64,000 bases of DNA from Otis tarda (taxonomy: Eukaryota; Chordata; Aves; Otidiformes; Otididae). How positions within the stretch are numbered: position 1 is the stretch's first letter; each line of letters opens with the position of its first letter. The translations under genes were made by a program, and so were the position numbers. The notes under the pieces are model-generated. The model made no database searches. It saw only the letters and a list, made by a program, of their open reading frames with translations, and was not told the origin of the DNA. The stretch is taken from positions 42,696,001-42,760,000 of the forward strand of contig CM048553.1 in NCBI GenBank assembly GCA_026413225.1, in the 5' to 3' direction. Shown here one piece after another: positions 25,189-39,100 of the stretch.

Positions 25189-28100
25189 ATAATCCAAGTC
25201 TTTGTTTAACTATTGAGAAAAGTAGATTAAAGAATACAAAGATGACAAATGATACATGTAGGAAAAAAAATTCAGATGAGGGGTTTTTTTTGGTTGGTTT
25301 TTTTTTTTTTTTACAAAAGAAAAGAGTGGCACATGGCAGAATAAACCTCTGGAAACTAAAAAAAAAAAAGAAAAGGTCGATACTGAGTTGTGACTCTAAG
25401 AATGGGGTTTTTAAGAAAGGCGGGGGGGTGTGGTGGGGACAGTAATACATTCTTGTCTCCTACACACCAAAATGAAGTTAGACAGCCTTCTAGAAGATGT
25501 CTTCATAATGTAATTTGTCTCTCATCTCTTTGATAACTATCTCGGAGGTAGGGAAAAAACCACAGTTACAAAGTGAGTCTTGGCTCTGATCTTTACTGAA
25601 GACGTATTTTCCAACACAGCTTGGGAAACAAAAGTTTAACATTCATAAACTCAATAGCAAAAAGAGGTCTCTAAGCAGTAGCATTAAAAAGCTTAAGTTA
25701 ACAATACTTTCAGGCATCATTTAACTGCATTGCCAAGGCCGTAGCGCCATCAAGGAGGACTCCAGCTTACCTGCTTTCTGATTTATCTCAGTGACACAGA
25801 AATAGAGAATTATAGGACTGTAGCACACGTCGGTTACAGAAACAGACATGCATACAAACCCTGCTGGTTATCAGAAGATTCAAATTAGGGACAGAAATAG
25901 ATGAAGTACTACAAATCCTCAATATTATATCAAGTATCTTATGAGAGAGACAAAACCTCTAATATTAGTAAAAATGCTACCAAAATCTCTTCCACAATTA
26001 GCTTCACTGTTACAGCCCTAGACTGCTGAAATATTCTGTACTTAACTCCCTAACTCCCCCCTGCATCCCGAATAGTCCTTGTAGGACTCTTGGAAGCTTG
26101 CCAAACACAGTTTTTGAATAATAAAGGAAGACAAAGGTTTTCTCCAGATTATGCAGACTACTGGTAGAAAATTACACACACACTGTGGAAAATACACATG
26201 CAAGTGTAGCATTTTGAAGCTGTACTTGCTGTATGCCTTATACCATGTTATTAATATTTATCATCCTTTGCTTTAGTAACAGAGTTACTTTGCCAACTTT
26301 GTACACACAGAAGCAGCCTTCAAAACCACATCATGTGAAAGTAACATGTCTTTTGAGATTAGATTACAGAAAGGCATGCGTGCCCTTGCAAATCGTTCTA
26401 TCACTATCTCAAAGTACTCAACTTATGCAAAGACTCTTCCAAGAATAAAGCATTAACAAGCACAAATATCATACTTGAAGGAAGCGTATCATTTACAGCC
26501 TTTGTTTAGAAAAAACACAGCATCATTTCAATATAAACCTTTGTGATGCCAACAGTAAATCCCACTGTAAGATCTTTTTGCCTCAGGTCAGGTAGGTAAA
26601 AACCCCCAAATATTCAAATATCCTATAAAACAAATTCCAAGCTACAGCCTTTCCTTGCTAAAAATAAAGTCTGTAGGGCATAGGTTTCCAGTAACTATAG
26701 AAGACCTACCATGTCAGTTTAAGGCACAAAAGTGAGAAGACAGTTTCAGTTGCTGAATCACAACACATTCCCATTCTAGTTCTCTTTCATTTTCTGAATT
26801 TTTTACATACATAAACAGTTTTACCTACATAAACAGGTTAAAACTCATCAGCTGCCCTTTCTTAGGCACAGAGAATGAACTTCACCTTAAAGCAAGCATT
26901 CCTCTGCAGTTTACCAACCATTTCATGTGAAACTTATGTACAACATTCCCTCAGATGCCCAAAAAACAGCTGATAAAGAGGAGCAAAAATAAAATTTAAG
27001 ATTAACTTGGAATCTATGTAACTCCTGTCTTCAGTCAAGAGACAGATCAATTGAGAAGGGGGGGGGGAACACAAGCAGCAACCAAGGTGCCCCAAGGAGA
27101 GATTAAGCCTTCACCTTTGGTTTCCTTTTTCACAAGGAGATGGTCACTTATAAAAACAAAACCAATGCAGAGTACTTCAAGGGGAAAAAAAAAAAAATCA
27201 CAGAAATCCTAGTACATTGTAGTATATTAAGTACACTTTTTCCTAACAACAAATTTGCGGATACTCACAAACACACTGTAGAAACAACCTTCCAGTAAAA
27301 CCTTTGTATTTAGCCGGAGGTGCCTACATACACTGCCACATGTCTGCTCAGCTTTCCAACTTTCCCCAGCACGAAAATGAAGCCCCTTTTTGACTGTTAG
27401 ACCAGACAAGACTTTCAAAGGCTCTCTGCCCTAGCAGAATCACAGTAGGATTCCTCTTGCCACCTCTGATTTTCAAATGTTGTTCTCAGTCCAGGAGAAA
27501 AGAGTAATTCTCCTTTCATTGCAGACAAACAAGTATCCAGAAATTACTACTTTCTCAAATATTTGTCTTCATTCAGTATGGTACACTTTTGATACCTAAA
27601 ATACGAACTCTATGTGTTTTTTAAAAATAGTTTTTTTTAAAAAGTCAATCCTAAATTGCATGAAACATTAAGGAAAGCCCTCAAGTTTGCAAGACTTAAG
27701 CTATCATCCTCCAGCAGCGTGTGTTAGTTACCACCAAGTGGACTGGCACAAATATGACATGCAGAATATTAAACCTACAGAAAACTTTCCCCTGTCATCT
27801 GTACAAGCTCTTCTCACCATGTAATGCACGTAACCTTATCCAGTCACATACACATGACGGACTTCAGATGAGCACACTGCCAAAGAGATAGCACAAGTGT
27901 TTGTGGGACATGAACAGGTAGGGCACAGGAAAGGACAAAATCTATGACTGTAATTATATTTCATCTCCTTCAGCTTGAGCTGAAAGCAAATACTTCTCCT
28001 CTGCTTCCCACAAGAATCCATGGATACATCTCTCCCTTTACAGAGACACCAGATCTAGTAGACAGGATTTAGCTCTTAGACTGGAATGAGGCACCAACAA

Positions 28101-28261
28101 ACCATTCCTCTCAAAACACGAGCACACGCTGCTTACAGACCCAACTGGTAAAGCTATATTATATGCTACTGTAGATTTGCATACCAAGAGCAACAGCATA
28201 TGAGACTTTTTGCACAGTGCATTTTGCACTTCATACTTTCCACCTCATTCTTTCATCGTCA

Positions 28262-28345
28262 GTACATAGGGGCAGTTAAGCTGGATCAAACCATCCATCC
28301 AACCCAACAAGCTGTCTCCAAGAGGGTACAACAGTAGAAGCCTAC
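28262..28345 (+). repeat. Possible ancient amniote SINE/CR1-L3-type fragment
   Basis: The stretch with CTGGATCAAACCATCCATCC, AACCCAACAAGCTGTCTCC resembles a widespread old amniote repeat whose usual text is 'TGGATCAGACCA...GTCCATCTAGCCCAGTATCCTGTCTCC'. The match is from memory and diverged, so both family and limits are uncertain. Confidence 0.35.
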
Positions 28346-30246
28346 AGCAACTTCCCACTAAACCTACAAACCAGTGCAAACAATTCAAAATGGTGGCCTG
28401 ACCAAGACTTCGGAAGCATTGTCAAAGTAGTGCTTTTGTTGTAACGTCTGCCCTCACTTTGTTAGACACGCATTCAGAAGACAGATAGCCATTAAGACTC
28501 CAGCAACAAAAAAAAATAAAAATAAATAGCAAAAAATTACCAATATTCCTCTGCTTGAAAAATAAAAAAGTTTACCTGGAAAAATAAATAAAAATCTTCA
28601 TTTTGACCACATATCTCAAAGTTAACTAAAAAACCTGATTTTGTAACTGTCTTCCAGATATATGTGTGTGGGTATGTATGTATATAAAGTATTTTAAAAT
28701 TAACCTTTTTTATAGATAAACACACACAAACTCATTAGTTTTGTCACACAGCTACTGAAATATGTTGTTCAGAGTAACTAAGAACCAGTAAGGTAATCCA
28801 CCATTCGTTTTCATAGCAGCATTTCGTAAGTGATTTGTTTCAGAAGCCTGCATTTCTGCTATAAGCACACAAAATACACCATGGAGTCAGGAAATAAGAG
28901 ATCTCTGATTTACAGAACACAGGTACCGTGACTACTGTATGCAGAGTTCAATGACAACCACGCTACCTCTGGCAACCATCAGCACTAGGTCCACACTATG
29001 GCACTCTCCTCTCACCACTTCCCACACGGAGCATCAAGTAGTCTTAGGCCAAGAGTCAGTAAATTAGGAAAGGCTTTTTGACATGGTTCACCTGCAGGAA
29101 TGACTAACAGCAACACTTGGTAAGTTCTAAATATATTGTTTTACTCCTCTGTCAGATTGATTCTGCTTTTAAACCAGAGGTAAGACGAGCCTATGGTGGG
29201 CAGGAGGGCAGGCATCTCCAGTTGCTGCCTCCTTGAAGGACAGCCAGCATATGAAAAATCAAAAGTTCTTTCTACATAGCAGTAAGTGAAGGTATTATTC
29301 AGCCTATTAAACAGTTTTTAGCTGAATTGCACAATCAATCCTATAAATGTATTTGAGATAAGTCCTTTGGGCACAGTATTGGTCTGTGCAGCAATACTGT
29401 ATCTTCAGAAGTTGCCTAAGTGATGAAAGACTATCTAAATCCAGCACATCACTTAACAGCCAAGGGAATAGTGCACCAAATATAAACGGACCCTGTCTCA
29501 TTTGTCAGCATACAATTTTTAGCTGGGCTTGCCCTCTAAATATACACAGATGATAGTAAAATTAATAATAATTCACAAACAGAACAGTTGCCAGTTTTAA
29601 AATAGGAAGTGTCCTCTATTGATGGGTTCCCCCTTGCTTGTATTTGCTATGGTCTCATTTGCACAGAACAGCTGCTTTCCAGATTTTTTTTGAGGGGGTA
29701 CTATCATAGCATTGGGTACTGCTCAAGCACTACAGGAAAGACTCCAGTACAACTCAAGTGTTTTGGTGTCACCTCTTCTGCTCTTTTCTTGTTTATTTTA
29801 TCTGTGGTTATAAAATTACTATTTTACAGAACTATCCTCACATGTAAACGCAGACCCCTCCTAATCAAAGCAATACTCAGAGCCTCGCAGGAAGGTTTAT
29901 GCTCAGATTTCAGTAAGACCACAGCTGTAACAAAAGAGGTCAGGAATACTTAGAGAAGTTTTTCTAGCCTACTAATCCCCTAATTAACTGCTCAGCTTAC
30001 CCTACCAAATACGTCTGATCAATCTGCTTCCAGAAGACTTACAAAAAACACAGGACCTGTACAAACCTTCAGTTTGCTTAAGTATGTCCAATAGACATTA
30101 ACAGACTTCAATAAGACTCTCCAGAAGTTGCATTTTACTTTTACAAAACTGTATGTGGAGAAAAGTAAAGAAAGAAATGTATGTATGATCCTTTAAAAAA
30201 AACCCAACAATAAAAAATACTCCACAACCAACAAAACACACCACAT

Positions 30247-30260
30247 GGGGGGGGGGGGGG
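30247..30260. repeat. G14 homopolymer
   Basis: A run of fourteen G residues lies between CACAT and AAACAACC in the intron. It is a simple sequence and prone to length error in assemblies. Confidence 0.9.
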
Positions 30261-31585
30261 AAACAACCACAAAACTTATGGAAAAAAACAGTTCTAAACA
30301 TGTAAATGTTTTTCTTCCTGCATAACTGAACATTTAATGTTTATAAATAGTTTTATTTCAGTGGTTCTAGCAGGCATTACTCTGGCCACTCTCACGCTGA
30401 GCACCACAATCTGCAAGACAAGCCACATCCCAGACAAATCACAGTCTTTGGACTGTAAACAAAGTGCTTATGTTAATCAGAACACAAAATTAAATCGGGA
30501 GTTAAGGAAGCATAAACACTGACAAGAGACTGCTCATAGTAGTGAGTGGCCATCAACTATAGCACACCACAGCCATTTGTCAAAAGAAAAAAAAAAGAAA
30601 AAAGCGGGGTTAGAATGAACACAAAAAAGGGGATGGCTTAATGAATATAATGTAAGAGAATATTTTATTCAATTTAGAAGTCCATTTGAATTCAACCTGA
30701 GTGTTCAGCAAGTCAGAAAATTTACCACCATGCATAAACTTAGCAAATAATGTCACCAATCCAAGAGATCAAGTTGCATATCTAACATTATAGTAGTCAT
30801 TTTACAAAGTTGCATTTTATCACGCCTCACAGCACTAAACTTCATTCAAAAAATTCATAGCTCCACTCACTTCAATTTCTAAAATTACAGTTAGAAAAAG
30901 TAGTAGCAGTAGAATCTTTATAACTAGTCACCTCAGATCTTTGCCTAGTTTTCTAGGCATACGCATGCCTGATAAGAGTTCTGTGTCCAGAGGCAGTGCC
31001 ACAATGAAAAACGAAAATCCATCGCTGTACTACAGAGATCCTAACAAACAAGACCACTGCAAGCAGATGCATTTTAATAAGTCTAAATTAGACTTTTACT
31101 TCTTATGCTCACACAAAGAAACAGAAAATTTAGTGGTTGTCTTATAAAATTAATGTAAAATAATTCAGGAGTCTTTAAAGCTTTACAGTGTAGGAAAACT
31201 CCATCCTATAGATTTCAGTTTCCAGGGAACTCTAAAGTAGTAATCCCTGTTGCACACTGCATTGCAGTTCAGCGGCAGTGATAAAGGCTACCCAGACAAG
31301 AGCTAAGCAATAGCTTTTAACACTAATACTGGAGTTCACTGCCTCACTGTAGAAATCCCTACAAATGGGAGTTTTGTAGCTATGTCACGGAAGTCTGAAG
31401 AAAACACAATCTCTGTGAACATGTCACCTCAGTCACACAGCTTATTAAGTTAACTGGGTTTTTTTGGTCAAAAGAAACAATCAATAGGCTATTTCGAGAT
31501 TCTTTACCAGAAACTTCCCTGCTATATTTGCACAGAATTCCTCAAAGCCACAGATGATAACCTTCAATTTAAGAAAAGATGACTT

Positions 31586-31670
31586 AAAATGATGCAAAAG
31601 GGAAAAAAAAAAAAAAAACCAAACAAACAAAAAAACCAAAACCACACCTCACACAAAACACACACACAGC
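31586..31670. repeat. A-rich / CAAA / CA simple sequence
   Basis: A 16-base A run passes into CAAA-type units and then a short CA repeat. It lies about 270-350 bases downstream, in gene orientation, of the predicted alternative first exon. Confidence 0.8.
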
Positions 31671-31935
31671 CGCTCTCAAAACCTGGTGGTATACTCTTGT
31701 GATTAAAAAAGCACATTTTCATTCTGAATTAAGCCAGTTACTATGATTAAGCAATTTCAACTACAGAGAAAAATATCTTCCCCAATACAGAAGTCTCTAC
31801 TTCAAGTATTATTTCTATCATCAGATCTTTCAAAAATTTCTTTCACAACTAACGAGTCTAAGGTAGCTGCTAAGTATCACTTGCATCAAAGCACAATCAA
31901 ACTATTAGTAAGTTATTCAGCTGCTATTTACATAC

Positions 31936-31971
31936 AGGTTGCATTTTCTTCCCTGGACGAGCTGCTTCCAT
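31936..31971 (-). CDS. SLC4A7: Predicted alternative first coding exon of SLC4A7 (MERF-type N-terminus)
   Basis: On the minus strand an ATG at 31971, in a strong start context (G at -3, G at +4), opens twelve codons, MEAARPGKKMQP. They end exactly at a donor CCT|GTATGT in phase 0. Splicing to exon 2 would give MEAARPGKKMQP-GHDEEAV. Mammalian NBCn1 is known to have two N-termini, one starting MEAD and one starting MERF. The second, as I recall it, is MERFRLEKKLP before GPDEEAV, so initial Met-Glu, Arg at position 5, a Lys-Lys pair and a final Pro are shared. The exon sits at the edge of an isolated CpG-rich patch with a CCAAT box, as expected of an internal promoter. No transcript evidence is available, and the peptide match is short. 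Confidence 0.62.
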
Positions 31972-32220
31972 GCCGATGTGCCAAATCAGAGAATGCCCTT
32001 GTACAAGACCCTGTAATGAACCTCCCAAGAGATCAGAGACTGCGCATACATGACTGCTTTAGCTCGCTCTGCTTGACACAGATGTACTCCGGGAAATCGC
32101 TCCCCAGCCCCGCAGCCAATCGCTACCTCGCCAGTCTCTCATCTCCCAGGCCACTGATTACAGCTACCACAGGGTCGCACAAGAGCGGAATGGGCAAGAC
32201 AGCATGCCTTCAATTCCAGC
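31972..32220 (-). promoter_or_regulatory. SLC4A7: Predicted internal alternative promoter of SLC4A7
   Basis: About 250 bases with roughly eleven CpG dinucleotides stand alone in otherwise CpG-poor intron. A CCAAT box lies at 32116-32120 (ATTGG on the gene strand), about 145 bases upstream of the predicted ATG. A CCCGG/TTTCCCGG element lies near 32090. The 168-codon plus-strand reading frame spanning 31743-32246 is best explained as a by-product of this composition. The exact transcription start cannot be seen. Confidence 0.55.
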
Positions 32221-33630
32221 TCCAAGAATACCAAAAAAGGAACTGAAATGGAGTTTGAGACTTAACATTTTCTGCATTGATGCTAAGAACAGCTCCAAGG
32301 TTGTATTTTTGCTCTGATCCAAGACTTCATTAGCACTACAAAATGAAAGCACATTTGTACCTCAGGTCCCAGAACAGAACAACCCAGAAGTCAAACATCT
32401 GCTAAGTGTGTTTACAGCTGTATTATCAACCTTTCACTAAATACTCATTCCAAAGCAAGCTTTTTTTGACATAAGCCATATATTCTTGTTCAGCAAGATA
32501 AACCAGGGCTTACTAAAAAAATCCTTGTTTATTTTTTTTTCCTGTTGAAGCGGTAAAAAAAGCCATGCTGTTAGTTGTAATTAATTTCATGTCTCCTTCC
32601 AGAGTGAGATGTCTCTCTGTTTCAGGTATGATATGAGTAGCTATACTTTCTCCTTGCTTAAGCCAACCTTTGAAAAATCCAACCTCCACATCAGCAAATC
32701 AAGTTCAGAGCTTCATTTCACTCCTCATCACTGACATACCTTAATCCCCCTGTCCCATCATGTAACATGTAGGAAAACTAGCTATTAAAGGCATTATTCA
32801 TAACTTACCCTTCATAACATGACACTGCCTTCCTTTTTCTTTTTTCTCTTCTTTCATTCCTACTTCTTGGATGATGAGAACTCTAGTAATGAAGCTGGAC
32901 TGGTGCCACCCCAACCAACGAACAACTTGTACAAAACAAATAACATACTGTTCACAAACTTGGGGCAAATACTACCAAAAAACACACTGTGCAACTGTGA
33001 AGTTATTTACCACCTAGCAGTTCAAAAATCATAAGACTAGATTCAGTTCCCCTCACTGCCCTTCTCAGTTCAGAAAATTCTCTAACCATAGACTAATAAA
33101 AGTATTCTCAGATAGTGCTGACAAGAGAGTTTAAAAGTAGTTTGTTTCCACTCTGTAAATAGATGTTCACTCTAACGTGTGTGAATCTTTTCACTTCCAA
33201 GCTATTGAAGGCCTCTCTGTTGCTATACATAAATGACCATAAACTATATTATTCATACAGGAAGAATAAAGTTAAACAAAAATATCAGATATCTTAACTC
33301 TTAGTGATCTCTTCTTAACTGAGCGTCCTTTAAGCATCCTAAAACAAGCCTGTTCTTTTCCTAATGCAGAGCACAGATTCATACAGTTCTTCAGCTACTC
33401 AGATGAATACTGAAACAGCCACGCTGAACTGTGTTCTGGTGGCTCTCCCGTATTTTAATGCACTCTTCCTTAGCATAAATCCATAATGCAAGTTCTTCAG
33501 TTTCTTGAAGTACTGAAGTTGGTTTGTTTAGGTCGAGGTTTTTTTCTGTGTGAAGGGGGAACAGGCTGTCTATTCCTTTGGCATAGATTAGGGAGGAGAG
33601 GGTAGAGCTGGGAATCGTACCTTTTATTTT

Positions 33631-33697
33631 TTTTTTTTTTTTAAGTTTTGGAAAGAATACTTACTTGGTTTGGAAACTAAAGAAAAAAAAAAAAAAA
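33631..33697. repeat. Inverted homopolymer pair (T run ... A run)
   Basis: A T run near 33629-33642 is followed about 40 bases later by a 15-base A run, so the two could pair as a hairpin in RNA. It is simple sequence and no function is claimed. Confidence 0.6.
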
Positions 33698-36085
33698 CAA
33701 CATACAAACCTCTCTGAAGAGGTTTATTGAAATATCTTTCTAGTCTGTAGTCAACCAATACCTAGTTAACAGTCACTTAGTCTTGGGACAAAAAAAAAAA
33801 AAACCACTCAAATTTTATTAATTAAAAAAAATGGAAAGCAAAGAACATGTGCATGTACAGTCAAGCTGAAAAATCCATCACTCAAATACAAACAAGATTT
33901 TTTTCAAACAGATGGAGGTTTTTGTGTTTTAAGTCTCATACCAAAATCCTTTGTGGATAAACGTCTGCTCTTACCTCAGAACAAATACCAGGGAAAAACT
34001 TTGCATTTGATGGAGAACAACACAGCAACTTCAAATTGCAACTGTCTCAACAAGCTTAACTACAGAAGTATTCTAAAACAAACTGTAGGCAAATATATTC
34101 AAAATTATCATATCCGTGAATATGTTTAGTGATAACACTGTGAGAACTCAGAGCAAAACTACTTGTGCTGCAGCGCAATAGGCACTGTACACTTCATGCT
34201 GCAAAAGAACCTTTGAGGTGTATGAGGGCTTTTTTGGTTTTTTAATAAAAAGAAACATAGGTAGCTATCACAAAACATACTTTTTCCTTCTTAATTTTTA
34301 CTTTTATACTCCTTCAAGTTCCACTTATTTGAACTTATCTCTAGCTATAAAAGCACTTTCTTGGAAACAGGTCCAAAAAATGTATATGTCCTCTAGACAG
34401 AAAAAAAAAAAAATTCATCTGAGCTCTTAACTCTTTGCAAAACTTTTAATCTTTTCACAAGCAATATATTGTCCATGATGTCCTTGTAAGCAGTACAATC
34501 TTCCATTAAAAAATCCCTCAAAATCAACCAAATGGGACTAATTCCAAAACCTCTGTTAATCATGAGGTGGAATGTAGGAACATTTACAATGGATTAAAAG
34601 AGTAATTTTCATGTCACTTGTTCTGACTAGTTTCTGGACCAATCTTAAAATATCCCCCATCACACCTCACAGCAACACTAGCATTAACACACCAGAAGCT
34701 GCACATACTACTACTGCCACAAGCTCCTCTTCCTTATCCTCCAAATTTTGCTCTTAAAATGAGAGAGTAGTTATGATTGCAGTCTATCATGAAGTGGCAG
34801 TAACTGCCTTACTGCGGGGTCTGCAGAGTCTCTGGCAGGCAGAGCTGTGCTTAATCTCCCATTCTGAGATGGGAGGACATGAGCACATTTTTATTTAAAG
34901 TAGCTGCGGTGCGCAGGACTGTGCTCTCAGCAGGATTTACCACACGAGCCCATGCCCAGTGTTACCAGACCCAGCAGACAGGAACAAAAGGAAACTGAGT
35001 GCTTGTTGGCTTGCAAAGAGGCCATAGTGGCGTACAGACACGTCTAGCCCTGTAAATTGGTATGAGGCTTCTATCGATACTTTAAAATCCTGTTTCGGGT
35101 GCTGGGCAGGTAGAATGTTAGAGCTGCATCCATAATCCAAACTCAACTCCTTCCTTATATGAACAAATTATACAAAATGAACACGACAATCTTTTCTAAC
35201 ATTGCAGCCCAAAAAAAAAAACCAACCCAGTTCACTGTCGTCCTTCTTCATGCATCTGAAATGACAGCATCTATCAAACTCAAAGCACCTCTCTTTAGAA
35301 AAGAAAGTAAGAAATACCTACCCATGAGACAATAAGACAATACTTTTATATGAGGCTTTATTTTGGATGGGGGGGTGGTCAAGGTCACATGGGAGTCAGG
35401 AGGGGAGGCAAGGTGCTAGGGAATTAAAATTACACAGGAGCAAGCTGTTTGATACAAACTGTCTAACGTTAGTTATGTCAAATACCATACCACTACAGAT
35501 GGTTTTGCTTAGCTTCTTATTAAATAGGAACCTACTAGCTCATTACAAAGAAGAGCTTCCTATGAGTTTTCTCCTACACATAAATTAAACATAAACTATT
35601 CCTCTAAAGAGAAGTTACTCCCTTAGCAAGGGAACACAGAAACCTTCGTAGGCAGTGGCTCAGCATTCAACGAATTAAAACTATCCACAAAAACTGAGAG
35701 TTTGACTGTCTAGAAGTATGTTTCAGAATACAATTTCCACATAACAGCTAGTTCCCAAGCTGTTTATCTGCATAGCATGCTTCAGCTTGCTTTAGTTTGT
35801 ATCAGCACGTACACATGGAATTGAGTGTTTCCAAAAAAAAAGAAAAGGCGGGGGGGGGGTGTGGGAGAGGAAGTGAAAAAAAAAAAAGATAAGATTTACT
35901 CTGCACAGATATTCTCTAGTGCATTGCCCCAGTAGCAGATTCTTGGGTTTCTCAGAGCATTGAGGGACAGCTGTCATAAGCCACCAGAATGCCGAGAGCT
36001 AGCGTGAGGCAGATCACTCAGCTCGAGCCCTCCTGACATTACACAATTACACATCATTCTGAGAGCTGCATACTTAGTCTCTAGA

Positions 36086-36109
36086 GAGGATATCACTGAG
36101 GATATCACT
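36086..36109. repeat. 12-bp tandem duplication
   Basis: GAGGATATCACT is repeated twice without interruption (36086-36097 and 36098-36109). This is a short local duplication in the intron. Confidence 0.85.
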
Positions 36110-39100
36110 GAGATTTGCAATCCAAATCAGCATCAACAGCGAGATTACTATGTACTCTATTATAAAGACTACTTCATTAATCACCTTGCAGTCCTGATTT
36201 GGATATATTGATGAAGCAGAAAAACAAAAAGACACATGTACAGTTTTAGAGTACTTGTTTCTGGACTCAAAAACATCCTTTAGTAAAGACAGATGGAAAA
36301 AATTCACCATGTTCAAACAGAACACTACCGAGAATTTCACTTCAACATGTACGAGCATGTGGTCACCATGCAAATGGCACTGAGCTAGGCTAGGGAGGTT
36401 TGGGGTGATTTGATTTGCTGGGGGTTGTTTTTTGGTTTGGTTTTTTTTCATTATTATTATTTTTTGGCAAAAGAGTGAGGATGCTTTCTAAATTCAAAGC
36501 TGCTCATTTTACAACTACAACATATCCATTATCGCTTGCTTTTACATAAATTCATCTCCAGGCATCTTGGTAGCATTTTTGAGATATTCTAATTTTTCTT
36601 TATCCTAAAGGAGACTTAGATCACTGTGCAAGTTCACAAGAACTATAAACCAGGGCTGTTTCAACACTGTTAAGGCCACCTGACCAAGGCTGTATGTTTA
36701 AATGCTCTACAATCACTTGTACAAATATTAAACATTTATCTCCTAGAATAATCAATGGCACAAAAGTGAACAGTTGACGAGTCCGGATATGAAGCAGCAT
36801 AATATGGGACAGATAATTTTATCTGTTTTGTACTAACATTATTTGAAGCACAGGCACACGAAAGCCTTCCCCTGACAGCAGATGTTCATGAGAAAAAAGA
36901 GTGGGGGAGGAGAGAGAGGAAGAAGAGAGAAAAAAAAAAATTTAAAAAAGGTCAAATTACCCAATTATCCAGTTAGGTCAGACTCTGCAAATACAATCAA
37001 CCCAAGCTACACCCACACAGAACAGTTCCTTAACAAGAACACCAAACATCAACAGCTAAGAAATAAAAAAAATTCTCTTTCAATGAATGCTTTCATTTTT
37101 GAATGATTTTATTCACCCACATGTCTTTCTCCTCATAGAAGAATGAACGATCATCTCACCAATCCACAAGAATTCAAGGCTTAACTCTTTACTTTCAGCT
37201 TTCCCTGTCTCTCAATTTCCCTATTAATATAATTCCATACCAGTCAAATCAAGTATCTGTGTAATAATTTACTGACAACATGTTTACTGTTACAGTGAAC
37301 AAAAATTGCTACCTACAAATCAAAGCTCAGCACACTGTAGCAGGAAGGTAAGACAACGTTTCCAACATCAGTAGCAGGAGTGAGACAGGAGGAGGTACCA
37401 GCACTCTGCTGGCCCACAACATTTCTTCTTAAAAACAAGGCAGAAGGAAAGTAAAACTCTGGGCGTGTTCATGACCACTGCAATTTGAATGAGAGCAGAA
37501 TTTCATCAATGTTTAAGTGGTGTCACTCAGAGGATTCAAATATTGTTGTCTGCGGATTACTTCAACACAAAACACATACCAGAAATCACATCTCCCAAGT
37601 TATACTGAATAACTTCAAGACATCTGAAATCTACATTTGTCATGAATACTAGTCAGACTATTAGCACTGTTACATGATGTCAACTAGTTACCTGTGTATT
37701 AGCATGCCTCTATCATGATAAAGTCATGGCTATCAGAAAAAAGAAGTTCTAGGAATCTACATGTATTTTATTAATAAGGCAGACAGTAACAGAAAGCTGC
37801 AATTGCCATTTTTGAGCAATCATCTGAACCAACAACATATCCGATCAGGGAACCAATCCAGCAATACAATTACACCGACAGTATTTTGCCTCTTCAGCTC
37901 TGATGCCATCCATTACCAGCAGGGCACAGGCAGGGCACAGGGCGACAGAGGCTGTTGAGCCCAGAGTAGGAAGGGCAGGACCAGTGGGCAACTCTAACCG
38001 AGACCGACTTGGACTGTAGTGGAGCCATGCTTCAGTGCTGTAGCTTCACATCTCAGCTTGGGTAAAATTAACAGCTTGGAGAAACGGAGAGATCCCTGTC
38101 ATGCCATTTTCCCTTCCTCTCACAGTATTTTGACTAGACATTACAACACCCTTGCCTTACATTAGATCTGATGCTTTCCTGATCACAGAGTAAACGTAAC
38201 TCGGTTAACATTCATTTCAGAAAACTAACTGACAAGTTTTGGGTTGATTCGTTGGTTGTTTGAGGTTTTTGTTTTCTGCCAGCTTCACAAGTTGAATCAG
38301 CTTATGAGAAAGGAGATAGGACAAAGGGGGAATTATACCTCCCCTTCCAAGTCCAGAAACGAATTAGTCCAGCTCAGTCTAAGCATGAAGCCATATCTTA
38401 AGACATTTACTTTCTTGCCAAAACTTCTTCCATTTTCCTCCTGCAATTCTAAAGCACATACTATCTTAAAAGTCTGAAATAATATTTATAAGGAAAGATG
38501 TTGCTAGACAAAAAAACTGTCAGAACTTTAAACTTCTAGGAGCCAGCCTGAGATCCTTTGGAAGGATCACTGAAGCGACATTTAAAAGCTGATCCACTTC
38601 TATTTCTTATTGCCTTGTCTAACATCATTTAAAGCTATACAGTTGAGCTCATTTTGTTTCTGTTTATAGAGAAAACGTAGCTGATTTTCTGATGCACTAA
38701 GAAATGCAATGTTTTTGCTGTGTCTGATGAGGAGGTTCTGTGATAAGTCACCTTAAAAGTAAAGTGCTGATTCTGACACAACCGATTCGTGCATGACATC
38801 ATACATCGTACACATTTTATAAGAAAGTTCAATTGACAAAATGTAAGGGAAATCAGAGACAGAGATCTAAAAATTAGCCAAAAAAGAAAATCTACTACTT
38901 TTGTAGCTACTGCATCCTTTGTCTAAGAACAACTACTGAAAGATTTTTTTAGTACCTTTTAATACTTTATTACAGTTTTTCCTTTTGCAAATAACCACGT
39001 AAAAGACAATCTACAACATAGCACTGCTAAGAAAGATGCACACATTTTCCTTATAAAGATAAAAAACTAACGCTGTAGGACTCTTACTGTGAACTTATGA

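Noticed and set aside
24980-25450. 156-codon minus-strand open frame
   Set aside because: The translation is dominated by Phe and Lys runs from T/A homopolymers and a TG/CA repeat, with no exon borders and no recognised domain.
31743-32246. 168-codon plus-strand open frame
   Set aside because: It spans the CpG-rich patch that is better explained as an SLC4A7 alternative promoter on the other strand; the protein has no recognised domain.
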